From Candidatus Uhrbacteria bacterium (lineage in GTDB: Bacteria > Patescibacteriota > Patescibacteriia > 2-12-FULL-60-25), in contig JACRQE010000005.1 of NCBI GenBank assembly GCA_016222815.1, positions 1-64,000 on the forward strand: a DNA stretch of 64,000 nucleotides, in the 5' to 3' direction. Positions 1-7,445 of the stretch are shown piece after piece (the stretch's first letter is position 1; the number at the start of each line of letters is the position of its first letter). The notes beneath the pieces are model-generated. The model did no database searches. It was not told the origin of the DNA and saw only the letters and a program-made list of their open reading frames with translations. The translations under genes were made by a program, and so were the position numbers.

Positions 1-1
1 C

Positions 2-175
2 ATGCGGAAGAAGTTCCCATTCGTCCAAACCATGTATGAGAAAGAAGGTGTCTCCTTCTGGTCGGTCGGTTACTTCGTTTCAACCGTCGGGGCCAACGAA
101 GAAGTCATCCAGAAATACATCGAACACCAGGGCGAGGAGGACAGAGGACGAGCGAAGCTCGTATTGACCAAATAG
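2..175 (+). CDS. IS200/IS605-type (RAYT-like) transposase, C-terminal fragment
   Basis: The frame enters from the left edge, so only the last 57 residues are visible. They resemble the C-terminal half of single-strand Y1/HuH transposases of the IS200/IS605 and REP-associated (RAYT) groups: an aromatic stretch FWSVGYFVSTVG is followed by VIQKYIEHQ, the typical end of the fold. The catalytic HuH pair would lie upstream of the window. Enzymes of this family cut single-stranded DNA next to short hairpins, and a perfect hairpin starts 3 nt after the stop codon. The split between a true IS and a domesticated RAYT cannot be made from this fragment. Confidence 0.75.
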   Translation: MRKKFPFVQTMYEKEGVSFWSVGYFVSTVGANEEVIQKYIEHQGEEDRGRAKLVLTK

Positions 176-177
176 AA

Positions 178-199
178 ACCACGGCCGTGAGGCCGTGGT
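178..199. repeat. Hairpin at the transposase 3' end
   Basis: A perfect 9-bp stem (ACCACGGCC / GGCCGTGGT) with a GTGA loop begins right after the transposase stop. IS200/IS605 elements carry such subterminal hairpins as the transposase recognition structure, so this is probably the right-end hairpin of the element. It could also act as a weak terminator, although no T-run follows. Confidence 0.6.
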
Positions 200-215
200 A
201 GTTCATGATGACGCA

Positions 216-431
216 TCAAACTTGATCGGAATTTTTTTCCAATTCATCTTTCGGATCGGGCCAGAGTCCGGATTGGTTCAAAGTTTTTTCAGCCAAGTCT
301 TCGGCTTCATCGATATCCAAACTCTCCTCCAGGATGAGGTGGTTGATGATGGTGGCGCGGCAATCGTTCTTTGGTTTAGGCTGGCCCTTCTCATCAAAGC
401 ATAAAGCGCGGAGAGATTCGGTGGTGTTCAT
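216..431 (-). CDS. Hypothetical protein, 71 aa
   Basis: Not recognised. The product is small, acidic and apparently soluble, starting MNTTESLRALCFDEKG and ending in a charged tail (DELEKNSDQV). An upstream in-frame ATG at 488 would add 19 residues of poor composition, so the internal ATG at 431 was chosen; neither has a clear Shine-Dalgarno. A helix-rich middle (ILEESLDIDEAEDLAEKTL) suggests a small folded helical protein. It lies between the transposase remnant and the tRNA-Ser promoter, transcribed away from the tRNA. Confidence 0.45.
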   Translation of the reverse strand: MNTTESLRALCFDEKGQPKPKNDCRATIINHLILEESLDIDEAEDLAEKTLNQSGLWPDPKDELEKNSDQV

Positions 432-477
432 ACGTTTACAGGATAATGAATGAGCGGCGGGCGTACAATGCTTTGGG

Positions 478-506
478 TTGACCGTCAAGGCTTAGTCGTG
501 TAACTT
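478..506 (+). promoter_or_regulatory. Promoter of the tRNA-Ser transcript
   Basis: TTGACC at 478-483 and TAACTT at 501-506 are separated by exactly 17 bp. Transcription would start near 513, giving a leader of about 118 nt before tRNA-Ser. The same TTGACC / 17 bp / TAAnnT layout precedes tRNA-Leu and the 45.9-kb RNA. Confidence 0.6.
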
Positions 507-630
507 ACTGCTCGCGACCCCTGAAAATAGGGGACCCCGCTCGCCAACGGCGAATGGGGAGCGCAGGCCGCGACCGGAATGAAGCTTGCACGCTGCGTGC
601 TAGCGAAATGCAGGTCGCATGGCCGAGCAA

Positions 631-754
<124 letters not shown>

Positions 755-774
755 GCAGGGTTCGTAGAAATTGA

Positions 775-1473
775 TCAGTTTGCTGTCGGCCAACGATAGT
801 GGCCGATGATCGGGGTGATGCGTTCCGGCCAATAGCGCAAGCCGTCGTCTTCGCGCGTGTTGCCGGCGTTGTGGATGAGCAGGGGAACGCCATCATCATC
901 GCGACGGTCGGACACGATGCCGATGTGGGATTTCGGTCCGTCGAATAAGACGAGATCTCCGCCCTGCCACTCCTTCAGGTTGGCGGAGTCGCCCGGCTTG
1001 AGTTCGAGAGTTAGTGACGTCGCGTGCGTTTTGAAAAAGACATTAAGATTGGGTACGCGGCGGAAATCGATATTGGGATCAGGTTCGCCTTTTACGCGGG
1101 TATAGGCGTCGGTCCGTTTTTTGATGTCCGTATCCACCAAATTTTTCAATTCATACCCTGCATCCCGGAAAGCGCGCCACACCAGGTCGGTACAGACGCC
1201 TTCGCCACTCGGAGGATATCCGCCATCGTAGTAAGCGCTGCGATAGGAAGGCTGCCGTTCCAGCTCGGCCCGTGCTCCGTCCAATAGGTCCTGCGTGTCG
1301 TTTTTTCCGTCGCGGTCTTCGTCGCGGGAAGAATAAATCTGCTGGATGTGCAGACGCGGTTTGGATGCGAGCATGACTGTCGCAGTTTGGGGCGAAAGAC
1401 GGATCCAAACAAATACGCTGATGACGACCAGCAGAGTACAGATTGAGATGAATGTAATGAAGGGATAGCGCAT
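775..1473 (-). CDS. DUF1287 domain protein, membrane-anchored
   Basis: 232 aa with an N-terminal membrane segment (about residues 5-27) that anchors or exports it. The rest matches the DUF1287 (YijF-like) family: GGYPPSGEGVCTDLVWR around a conserved Cys-Thr-Asp, then DPNIDFRRVPNLNVFF, and SHIGIVSD near the end. The Cys plus the later His in SHIGIV resemble the catalytic pair of NlpC/P60-like enzymes, so an envelope hydrolase role is plausible but unproven. It stands alone, ending at the shared terminator at 720-754. No clear Shine-Dalgarno was seen. Confidence 0.85.
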   Translation of the reverse strand: MRYPFITFISICTLLVVISVFVWIRLSPQTATVMLASKPRLHIQQIYSSRDEDRDGKNDTQDLLDGARAELERQPSYRSAYYDGGYPPSGEGVCTDLVWRAFRDAGYELKNLVDTDIKKRTDAYTRVKGEPDPNIDFRRVPNLNVFFKTHATSLTLELKPGDSANLKEWQGGDLVLFDGPKSHIGIVSDRRDDDGVPLLIHNAGNTREDDGLRYWPERITPIIGHYRWPTAN

Positions 1474-1588
1474 CGTTTTTTAGGTTACAACAACGACTGC
1501 CGACTGGCCATACGACCAGATTTCAGGCAATCAACCATCTGATGTATACTATGTCCATAGAATTTTTAACCTTAAGTTCTTATTTCAT

Positions 1589-1858
1589 ATGTCCCAACCT
1601 TTAAGTGCGCATAAAGTCGGGCTAAGCGTAGGAGGGTTTCTTGGTCTGTTTCATCTAGCCTGGTCATTTTTAGTGGCTTTGGGTTTTGCCCAAGCACTTC
1701 TGGATATGGTGTTCAATATGCACATGATCAGGCCGGCATTCATGGTCATGCCGTTTTCTTGGATCTACTCGCTGGCCCTTGTGGTGCTGACGTCCATATT
1801 CGGATATGTGGTGGGTTATGTGTTCAGCATGGTCTGGAACTGGGTACACATGTCCTAA
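1589..1858 (+). CDS. Small membrane protein, two predicted TM helices
   Basis: 89 aa, not recognised. Two hydrophobic segments (about residues 10-38 and 54-84) indicate a two-pass inner-membrane protein with short termini. The frame is followed at once by a strong terminator, which supports it as a real monocistronic gene. The N-terminus is MSQPLSAHKVGLSVGG. No homologous family could be named by eye. Confidence 0.6.
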   Translation: MSQPLSAHKVGLSVGGFLGLFHLAWSFLVALGFAQALLDMVFNMHMIRPAFMVMPFSWIYSLALVVLTSIFGYVVGYVFSMVWNWVHMS

Positions 1859-1878
1859 AGAAACAACTGTGGAAAAAG

Positions 1879-1909
1879 GCCGTCTGCCTAGAGCAGGCGG
1901 CTTTGTTTT
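1879..1909 (+). terminator. Rho-independent terminator
   Basis: A 9-bp stem (GCCGTCTGC / GCAGGCGGC) with a 5-nt loop is followed by TTTGTTTT. It ends the small membrane protein gene. Confidence 0.9.
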
Positions 1910-1988
1910 GGGATAAAAAATACAATCGATTGCATGATGTAACGAGCAGACAAGTATATGTGTAGGTGTTATCGTAATAACTACCTTT

Positions 1989-2636
1989 ATGCGCAGAATG
2001 AATATAGCTCTCGGCACATTCGCCGTCTTGACGGCGTTGCTTTGTTTCTCGTTTGTAGCCAAAGCAGAGGAGGCGCCTGCGACACATTGCGTGACTGCGG
2101 GCACGACAGCGACGCATGCAAACAAAACAGCATTGATGGAGAAGGATATCGCCCCATACGCGACAGCGGCAAAGGCGACTGAGGCAATCAAGAATTATCG
2201 GGAAGCCATGGCCACGGCTTGGGATGCTATGAACGAGCCATATTGCGGATACGGCAAATACGGGATTGCTTCATCGGTCAAATCTTACGGAAAGAGCGTG
2301 GATCGGGCGCGAGGCGCTTTCTTGGCAGCGGTGAAGGGATTGTCGAAAGGTAAGACTAGCGTCATCGCGACGACCCCGACAGAAGTGGAATCCCGGCATA
2401 TCCCATCAGGTCTGCATCGCGGCGTCAGGTCAGCATCCGTGCTGGATCTGCAAAAGATATTAGCGATCCACTTTAAAGAGTCATTAGACAGCGATTGGTT
2501 GACCGGTTATTTCGGGCCAGTGACCCAGAATCTCGTCCTGAAGTTCCAGCTTGAGAAAAAAATCATCAGTTCAAGCAAATCTCCGGGCGCGGGGCAGGTC
2601 GGGCCAAGGACCTCGGCAGCCTTGAATTCTTTGTAG
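1989..2636 (+). CDS. Secreted protein with C-terminal peptidoglycan-binding-like domain
   Basis: 215 aa. A signal peptide is clear (MRRMNIALGTFAVLTALLC ... AKA, cleavage near residue 26). The middle is an Ala/Lys-rich helical region with two Cys. The C-terminus, about residues 145-212, resembles the PG_binding_1 fold: VLDLQKILAIHF, a GYFGPVTQNLVLKFQ core and a final VGPRTSAALNSL, the usual pattern of that domain. It is probably exported and associated with the wall. ATG at 1998 is an alternative start. The sulfatase gene follows after 20 bp, so the two may be cotranscribed. Confidence 0.7.
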   Translation: MRRMNIALGTFAVLTALLCFSFVAKAEEAPATHCVTAGTTATHANKTALMEKDIAPYATAAKATEAIKNYREAMATAWDAMNEPYCGYGKYGIASSVKSYGKSVDRARGAFLAAVKGLSKGKTSVIATTPTEVESRHIPSGLHRGVRSASVLDLQKILAIHFKESLDSDWLTGYFGPVTQNLVLKFQLEKKIISSSKSPGAGQVGPRTSAALNSL

Positions 2637-2656
2637 ATTTGGTGTATAAGGCGTCC

Positions 2657-4567
2657 ATGACGTCAGAATCATTACGGCGAGCGGAGGGCGTATGGTTGCC
2701 GCTCGCTCTAATATCGCTGTTCACGGCGCAGAATTTTTTATTCAACCGTTGGTTCGGAATTTATCCGGGGCAGTTCGAAGGACGTTTGATTTTTGTTGCT
2801 TTGGCTTTGGGTACGGTCCTTTTTGGTCCGGCATTTTTTTTGGCCGGTAAGGGGAGGCGCGTTTATCTGTTGGCGGTCTCGATACTCACGTCGCTCATCT
2901 TCTGTTCCGAATTCCTGTACTACTCATATTCAGGCGGGTTCCTGCAGGCGTCGGCCGTGCTTTATGCCGGAGAGGCGGTGGCGGTAAGGGGAACGATCAA
3001 AAACCTGCTGTCGTTCAAATTATTGGCGTTCATCGGCGGACCGCTTTTGGTCGGTTCGGTCTGGGGATTTTCCTGGCTGGCGAAAGTCGAGCATTGGAAA
3101 TTGTCGAAAGCGGCCAAGGTGCAGATTGCATTGGCCATGATCACGCTTACGGTGAGCGGTTATGGTTTTTTGTTGGCCAAAGAATCGCAGGAGTGGGGCA
3201 GCGCGGCGCATCTGTACGAATATTCAAAGGTGTACGACATGAACATGCTGGTGGCCAAGGCCGGAGTGGTGAATTATTTTTTGGCCGACAGCATGAATTT
3301 TTTGTTCAAGAGCCGCACGGCGACGCCGGAGCAGAAGAAGTCGGTGGAGGAGTGGCCGACGCCCGTCGGTAAAGATACGGATGCGGATTTCGGTTCGGCC
3401 AAAGGGCGCAACCTGATAATCATCCAGGTGGAATCGTTGGAGAATTCGGTCATGGACAAAACAGTCGGCGGAGCAGAGATTACGCCGAACCTGAACCGTC
3501 TGGCGAGAGAGGGGCTGTATTTCGACAATTATTACACGCAGGTCGGTCCGGGCAATACGGCAGATGCCGAACTTACGACCATGAATTCGGTGTATCCGCT
3601 GGCCAACGAAGTCGCGTTCATCGGATATGCGGACAACGATTATGCGGCTTTGCCCGACTTGCTCAAGCAGAACGGTTATGGGACATATGCCCTGCATGGC
3701 GACGTGCCGAGTTTCTGGAATCGGGCCAACATGTATCCGAAGCTTGGATACATGAAGTCGTTCAGCCATGACGAGTTCACGCCGACCAGGCCGGTCGGAT
3801 TTGAGGATTTGGGTGACGTGGATTTTTTTGAACAGTCGTTGCCGAAGCTCAAGGCTCTGCCTCAGCCGTTCATGGCCACGCTCATCACTTTGAGTTCGCA
3901 TACGCCATTCACCATCCCTGCGGATCTGCAGACACTCGATGTGCCGAATGACCATACATTCAACTGGATCCAGTGGAGCTATCTGGAAAGCATCCATTAT
4001 ACGGACAAGGCGATAGGCGGGTTCATCGACGGATTGAAGCGTGAAGGTTTGTATGAAAATTCGTTGGTTGTGATCTTCGGTGACCATGGCAGCTTCACCG
4101 ATATCAGCGACGTTTTGGACAAGTCGGAGGCGATTCCGCGGGAGATGCTGAGGGAGCAGGTGCCGCTCATCGTCTTGGCGCCGGGTTCGCGGTTAAGGAC
4201 TGGAACGACGGATATCCCGGCCAGCCATCTGGATCTGTATCCCATGGTCAGCGACTGGCTGGGCATCCAAGTCCCAACCAGTATCTTAGGACAAGATGCG
4301 TTGTCGGCGGACGAACCCGTAGTGGTTCATCGGAACATGATCAGCGGGACTGTGCAGAACGTCATGACTAAAGAAAAGCTATACAGCTCTGCCGCTGACG
4401 GCGTTTTCGAGCATGGTTCGTGTCTAGATCGGTCGGCGGGCAGACCGACAGCGGTTGAGCTGTGCGCGGGCATTTTTAAGCAAGCAAAAAAACAGACTGA
4501 GATTTCGGATATCGCGGTCAGAGGTAATTTAATAACAAGTCTGGGGAGCAGAAAAACTTCAGATTAA
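2657..4567 (+). CDS. LTA-synthase-like sulfatase / phosphoglycerol transferase
   Basis: 636 aa. About five N-terminal membrane helices (to about residue 220) are followed by an extracytoplasmic alkaline-phosphatase-superfamily domain. Family landmarks are present: IIQVESLEN (metal-binding Glu, about residue 255), GPGNTADAELTT (nucleophile Thr, about 300) and GDHGSF (metal-binding Asp-His, about 475). Such enzymes move glycerol-phosphate or similar groups onto envelope polymers. ATG at 2657 is preferred over the upstream TTG at 2639 because AAGG sits 5 nt before it. It converges with, and overlaps by 9 bp, the leftward polymerase gene, next to flippase and polymerase genes that fit a glycopolymer locus. 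Confidence 0.88.
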   Translation: MTSESLRRAEGVWLPLALISLFTAQNFLFNRWFGIYPGQFEGRLIFVALALGTVLFGPAFFLAGKGRRVYLLAVSILTSLIFCSEFLYYSYSGGFLQASAVLYAGEAVAVRGTIKNLLSFKLLAFIGGPLLVGSVWGFSWLAKVEHWKLSKAAKVQIALAMITLTVSGYGFLLAKESQEWGSAAHLYEYSKVYDMNMLVAKAGVVNYFLADSMNFLFKSRTATPEQKKSVEEWPTPVGKDTDADFGSAKGRNLIIIQVESLENSVMDKTVGGAEITPNLNRLAREGLYFDNYYTQVGPGNTADAELTTMNSVYPLANEVAFIGYADNDYAALPDLLKQNGYGTYALHGDVPSFWNRANMYPKLGYMKSFSHDEFTPTRPVGFEDLGDVDFFEQSLPKLKALPQPFMATLITLSSHTPFTIPADLQTLDVPNDHTFNWIQWSYLESIHYTDKAIGGFIDGLKREGLYENSLVVIFGDHGSFTDISDVLDKSEAIPREMLREQVPLIVLAPGSRLRTGTTDIPASHLDLYPMVSDWLGIQVPTSILGQDALSADEPVVVHRNMISGTVQNVMTKEKLYSSAADGVFEHGSCLDRSAGRPTAVELCAGIFKQAKKQTEISDIAVRGNLITSLGSRKTSD

Positions 4568-5815
4568 TTTGTCCTTGCCGGTTTCAGGATTGGCGACTGC
4601 GGCGAGCGCGGCCAATATCCAGAACATGAAAGCCAAGTCATTTTTGAAATACGGGACGTCCACGAGGCCCTGGATTAGGATGGCGAGCAGGGGCAGGGCG
4701 AAGATGAGATTGTGTCGCCGCGTCAGGCGGAGCCAAGTAAAACAGATCCAAGTGAAGGCGAGGAGGCCGAGGAGGCCGGTTTCGCTCCAGAGGTTGAGGA
4801 CGATGTTGTGCGGGTATTGGAAAATCTCGATGAAAGTTTTTTTGTGGTATGGCTTGAAGATTTCGGGATAAGCGCCAAAGCCGGCGCCGAAGATCGGACG
4901 GTCTTTGAGCATGTCGAAAGTCTCCTGCCACATCCAGACGCGGACACGGCCAGACCAGCCTTGGAAAGAGAGGGTCTTGAGCGTGGGTGAGCGGAGCTGG
5001 GGAACAGAGAAGAGGATGATAATTCCCAGGAGAATCGCGCCGATGGTCGGCAGGCGCGTTTTCTTTTTCCAAAGCAGGCAGGCGGCGACGGAAATCCCGA
5101 TAGCCAAAGTTCCGCCTACGGATTTGGCGAGGAGCGTCGCGAGCGTCGCGGACAAAAAGCCGAGCCAGAGAATCATCTGTTGCGCTTCGCTGCGTTCAGG
5201 ACGACGGATAGCACCGAATGCCAAGCCGAAAAATAAAGCGGCGAGGGGAGCGCAGAAAAGAGAGACGGCGTTGGGGAACGGGAAAGGTCCGGTGGCGCGG
5301 CGCGTCAGGAGGTCCGTATCCCAAGGGTGGGGGATGGATTGGCCGGTGACGAATTGATATATGGACCATGAGGCGATGAAGATGGCGCCAGCGGCAAAAG
5401 CCTTGAAGACGATCGTGCGGTTTTTTTCATCCAAGAATCCGTTGAGGAGGATAAAAAAGACTACGGGTTCCAGGATGTAGGCTCGCCAGAGGCCGAGGGC
5501 GGCGAGATGGTTTGGGGCGACTATCACGGCAATCAGAGTCGCGACGATCCAAGCCAAAACCGGCCAAAGCCAGGTTCGGGATTTAGCTAATCCTCCACGC
5601 CAGATGCTCCAGCCTTGTTTTAGGGTGACGCCGAGCAGGGTCGTGAACCAGCAAAGCTCGAGCAGGGTCGTGGGCAGGGGTCCGAGTTTGGCGCGCAAGA
5701 GGTAGGCGGGAAGCAGGATTGGGAAAACCAAGACCGCAAACTTCGGTTTGCGCCAGGCGAGAATGCCCCAAGCCAGGGCGAGCGTCAGCAGGATCCAAGT
5801 CATGTCAGAAAACAT
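4559..5815 (-). CDS. O-antigen ligase/polymerase-like membrane protein (Wzy_C type)
   Basis: About 418 aa from the ATG at 5815, with 10-12 hydrophobic helices. The region RPIFGAGFGAYPEIF followed by HNIVLNLWSETGLLGLLAF matches the Wzy_C signature of O-antigen ligases (WaaL) and polymerases (Wzy), where the extracytoplasmic loop carries the catalytic His (here PHNIVLN). Those enzymes join or transfer undecaprenyl-linked glycans. The start overlaps the flippase stop by 11 bp (ATG at 5803 is the alternative), indicating translational coupling. Confidence 0.8.
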   Translation of the reverse strand: MFSDMTWILLTLALAWGILAWRKPKFAVLVFPILLPAYLLRAKLGPLPTTLLELCWFTTLLGVTLKQGWSIWRGGLAKSRTWLWPVLAWIVATLIAVIVAPNHLAALGLWRAYILEPVVFFILLNGFLDEKNRTIVFKAFAAGAIFIASWSIYQFVTGQSIPHPWDTDLLTRRATGPFPFPNAVSLFCAPLAALFFGLAFGAIRRPERSEAQQMILWLGFLSATLATLLAKSVGGTLAIGISVAACLLWKKKTRLPTIGAILLGIIILFSVPQLRSPTLKTLSFQGWSGRVRVWMWQETFDMLKDRPIFGAGFGAYPEIFKPYHKKTFIEIFQYPHNIVLNLWSETGLLGLLAFTWICFTWLRLTRRHNLIFALPLLAILIQGLVDVPYFKNDLAFMFWILAALAAVANPETGKDKLI

Positions 5816-7259
5816 CAGGCGGTGAAGGCATGCGACGGAAAGACAGCAACTCCTTGATGGTGGATTTGGAAACGGCACCGAACGCAACGACCAAGGCAAA
5901 GTAGATTGCGGCACCAACCAGGATTGGGATGGGCAGCCACATGTCAGCCAAGGGCAGTATGGCTAAAGCCATGATCATTGAAGCAACTAGGCACTTGGCC
6001 ATTGGCCACCAAGGAAGGCTGATGCCGGAAAGCTTGAGGGAAATCAGGGTAGTACCGAGAGCGATGACGGCTTCGGAAAATACAGTCAGCCAAGCCGCGG
6101 CAAAGATGCCGTAAGTCGGGATGAAGATCAAATAACCGGCAAGCGCGGCGATGGCCACGGCGATGTACAGAGGCATGGTTTTGCGCTGGGCGTCCAGGGC
6201 CACGATGGCATGCGATGAGACTGTGCCTAAGAAAATGGCGCCAACGGCAAGAATCAGGATTTTAAGGATTGGTCCTGATACCGCGAACTCCGGACCGGCG
6301 ACTAAAGTCATGATTTGGGTGCCGATGACGAGAGTTCCGGCAACGATCGGCGCAGCCAATAAGATCATTGACACGAAAGAGTTGCGTATCAGATTGGCGA
6401 AATGCTTTTTATCGCCGGAAGCCCAGGAATGCGCAAGCAAGGGCAAAAGAATGCCTGCATACATGAACGGAAAAGTGATGAGGATTTCAAGCACGCGGTA
6501 TGAGGCGCCGTAAACACCGACTTCGGACATAGGCCTGACGAAAGAGAGCACCAGGGTATCGGCGCGATAATAGATCAGGTTGAAGATGATTGAGATGCCG
6601 ATGGGCCAGGCGCGGCGGAGGAGGCTGCGCCAGAAGATCGGATCCCAATTCCAGCCGAAGCAGGCCAGATGATGGGCGAACCAAAAGTTGATCGCAAAAT
6701 TCGCCAGGCCGCCGATGGATATCAAGAAAACGATGGGCACCAGACCCCAACCCAGATAGACGGCCAGGGCGACACCGGCGACCATGATGATTCGTCCTGC
6801 GATTTCAGAAATCGCGACCATCTGCATCTTTAGGTGACGCTGTTGGACGCCAACCACGATTTGGTTCAAAGCAGTCGAGATGAAAGAACCCCAAATGGCG
6901 AAAAGCGTGAGTTTGAGTTCCCAGGGATAGTTGAGCAAGAGACCGATCAGCGGGGCGGCAGTCAGGATCACAAGTGAGCTGACCAAGCGCAGGGTGAAGG
7001 TGGCGCTAACGATGCGGTCTTCGGCTTTAGCGTCTCCGCGGTGTTCGCCCAGCATCTGGACCAGCATGACGTTGATGCCGAGGTCGAGGAGCAGGGCGAA
7101 TACTTGGAAATATGCTATGGCCGAGGTGTAGATGCCGAAGCCGTCCTGACCCAGGCGTCGGGTCATGAGAGCGATCATGATTACGCCCAAAGCGGTGGAT
7201 AAAAGTTTACCCACAGCTTGTACGCCTGTATTCCAAGCCAAAATTCGTGTTTCGCTCAT
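5805..7259 (-). CDS. Wzx-like polysaccharide flippase (MOP/PST family)
   Basis: 484 aa, about 12-14 predicted TM helices, typical length for a PST flippase. The start MSETRILAWNTGVQAVGK with a following RLGQDGFGIYT is characteristic of the polysaccharide_synt family, which flips lipid-linked oligosaccharides across the membrane. It is first in a two-gene leftward unit with the Wzy/WaaL-like gene, so together they cover export and polymerisation or ligation. No glycosyltransferases are within the window. Confidence 0.88.
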   Translation of the reverse strand: MSETRILAWNTGVQAVGKLLSTALGVIMIALMTRRLGQDGFGIYTSAIAYFQVFALLLDLGINVMLVQMLGEHRGDAKAEDRIVSATFTLRLVSSLVILTAAPLIGLLLNYPWELKLTLFAIWGSFISTALNQIVVGVQQRHLKMQMVAISEIAGRIIMVAGVALAVYLGWGLVPIVFLISIGGLANFAINFWFAHHLACFGWNWDPIFWRSLLRRAWPIGISIIFNLIYYRADTLVLSFVRPMSEVGVYGASYRVLEILITFPFMYAGILLPLLAHSWASGDKKHFANLIRNSFVSMILLAAPIVAGTLVIGTQIMTLVAGPEFAVSGPILKILILAVGAIFLGTVSSHAIVALDAQRKTMPLYIAVAIAALAGYLIFIPTYGIFAAAWLTVFSEAVIALGTTLISLKLSGISLPWWPMAKCLVASMIMALAILPLADMWLPIPILVGAAIYFALVVAFGAVSKSTIKELLSFRRMPSPPDVF

Positions 7260-7350
7260 GTTTCCTATTCTCGCATGGTTTGGCGATTATTTGAAGGGAC
7301 GCAGGATAAAGTCTGTTTTTACCTTTGTTCCGCAAATATAAGGTATTTTA

Positions 7351-7379
7351 TTGACAATAGAGCCAAAAAATGATATTCT
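7351..7379 (+). promoter_or_regulatory. Promoter of the Ig/SpoIID protein gene
   Basis: Consensus TTGACA (7351-7356), 17-bp spacer, TATTCT (7374-7379). Transcription would begin near 7386, 60 nt before the chosen ATG. A dyad at 7356-7417 overlaps the promoter. Confidence 0.7.
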
Positions 7380-7417
7380 GTATTTAACCCGGCCAAGTAA
7401 CGTTTTTTGGCTCTATT
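7356..7417. promoter_or_regulatory. 15-bp perfect inverted repeat spanning the promoter
   Basis: AATAGAGCCAAAAAA (7356-7370) lies inside the -35/-10 spacer, and its exact complement TTTTTTGGCTCTATT lies at 7403-7417, just downstream of the predicted start site. The left arm would not be transcribed, so the dyad fits a DNA-level operator pair better than an RNA hairpin. No regulator is identified. Confidence 0.55.
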
Positions 7418-7445
7418 CAGTACCAGAAAGAGGGTAATTCAAAAT

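Noticed and set aside
3224-4087. 287-aa minus-strand frame inside the LTA-synthase-like gene
   Set aside because: His/Arg/Gln-rich shadow composition; the plus-strand sulfatase motifs are unambiguous.
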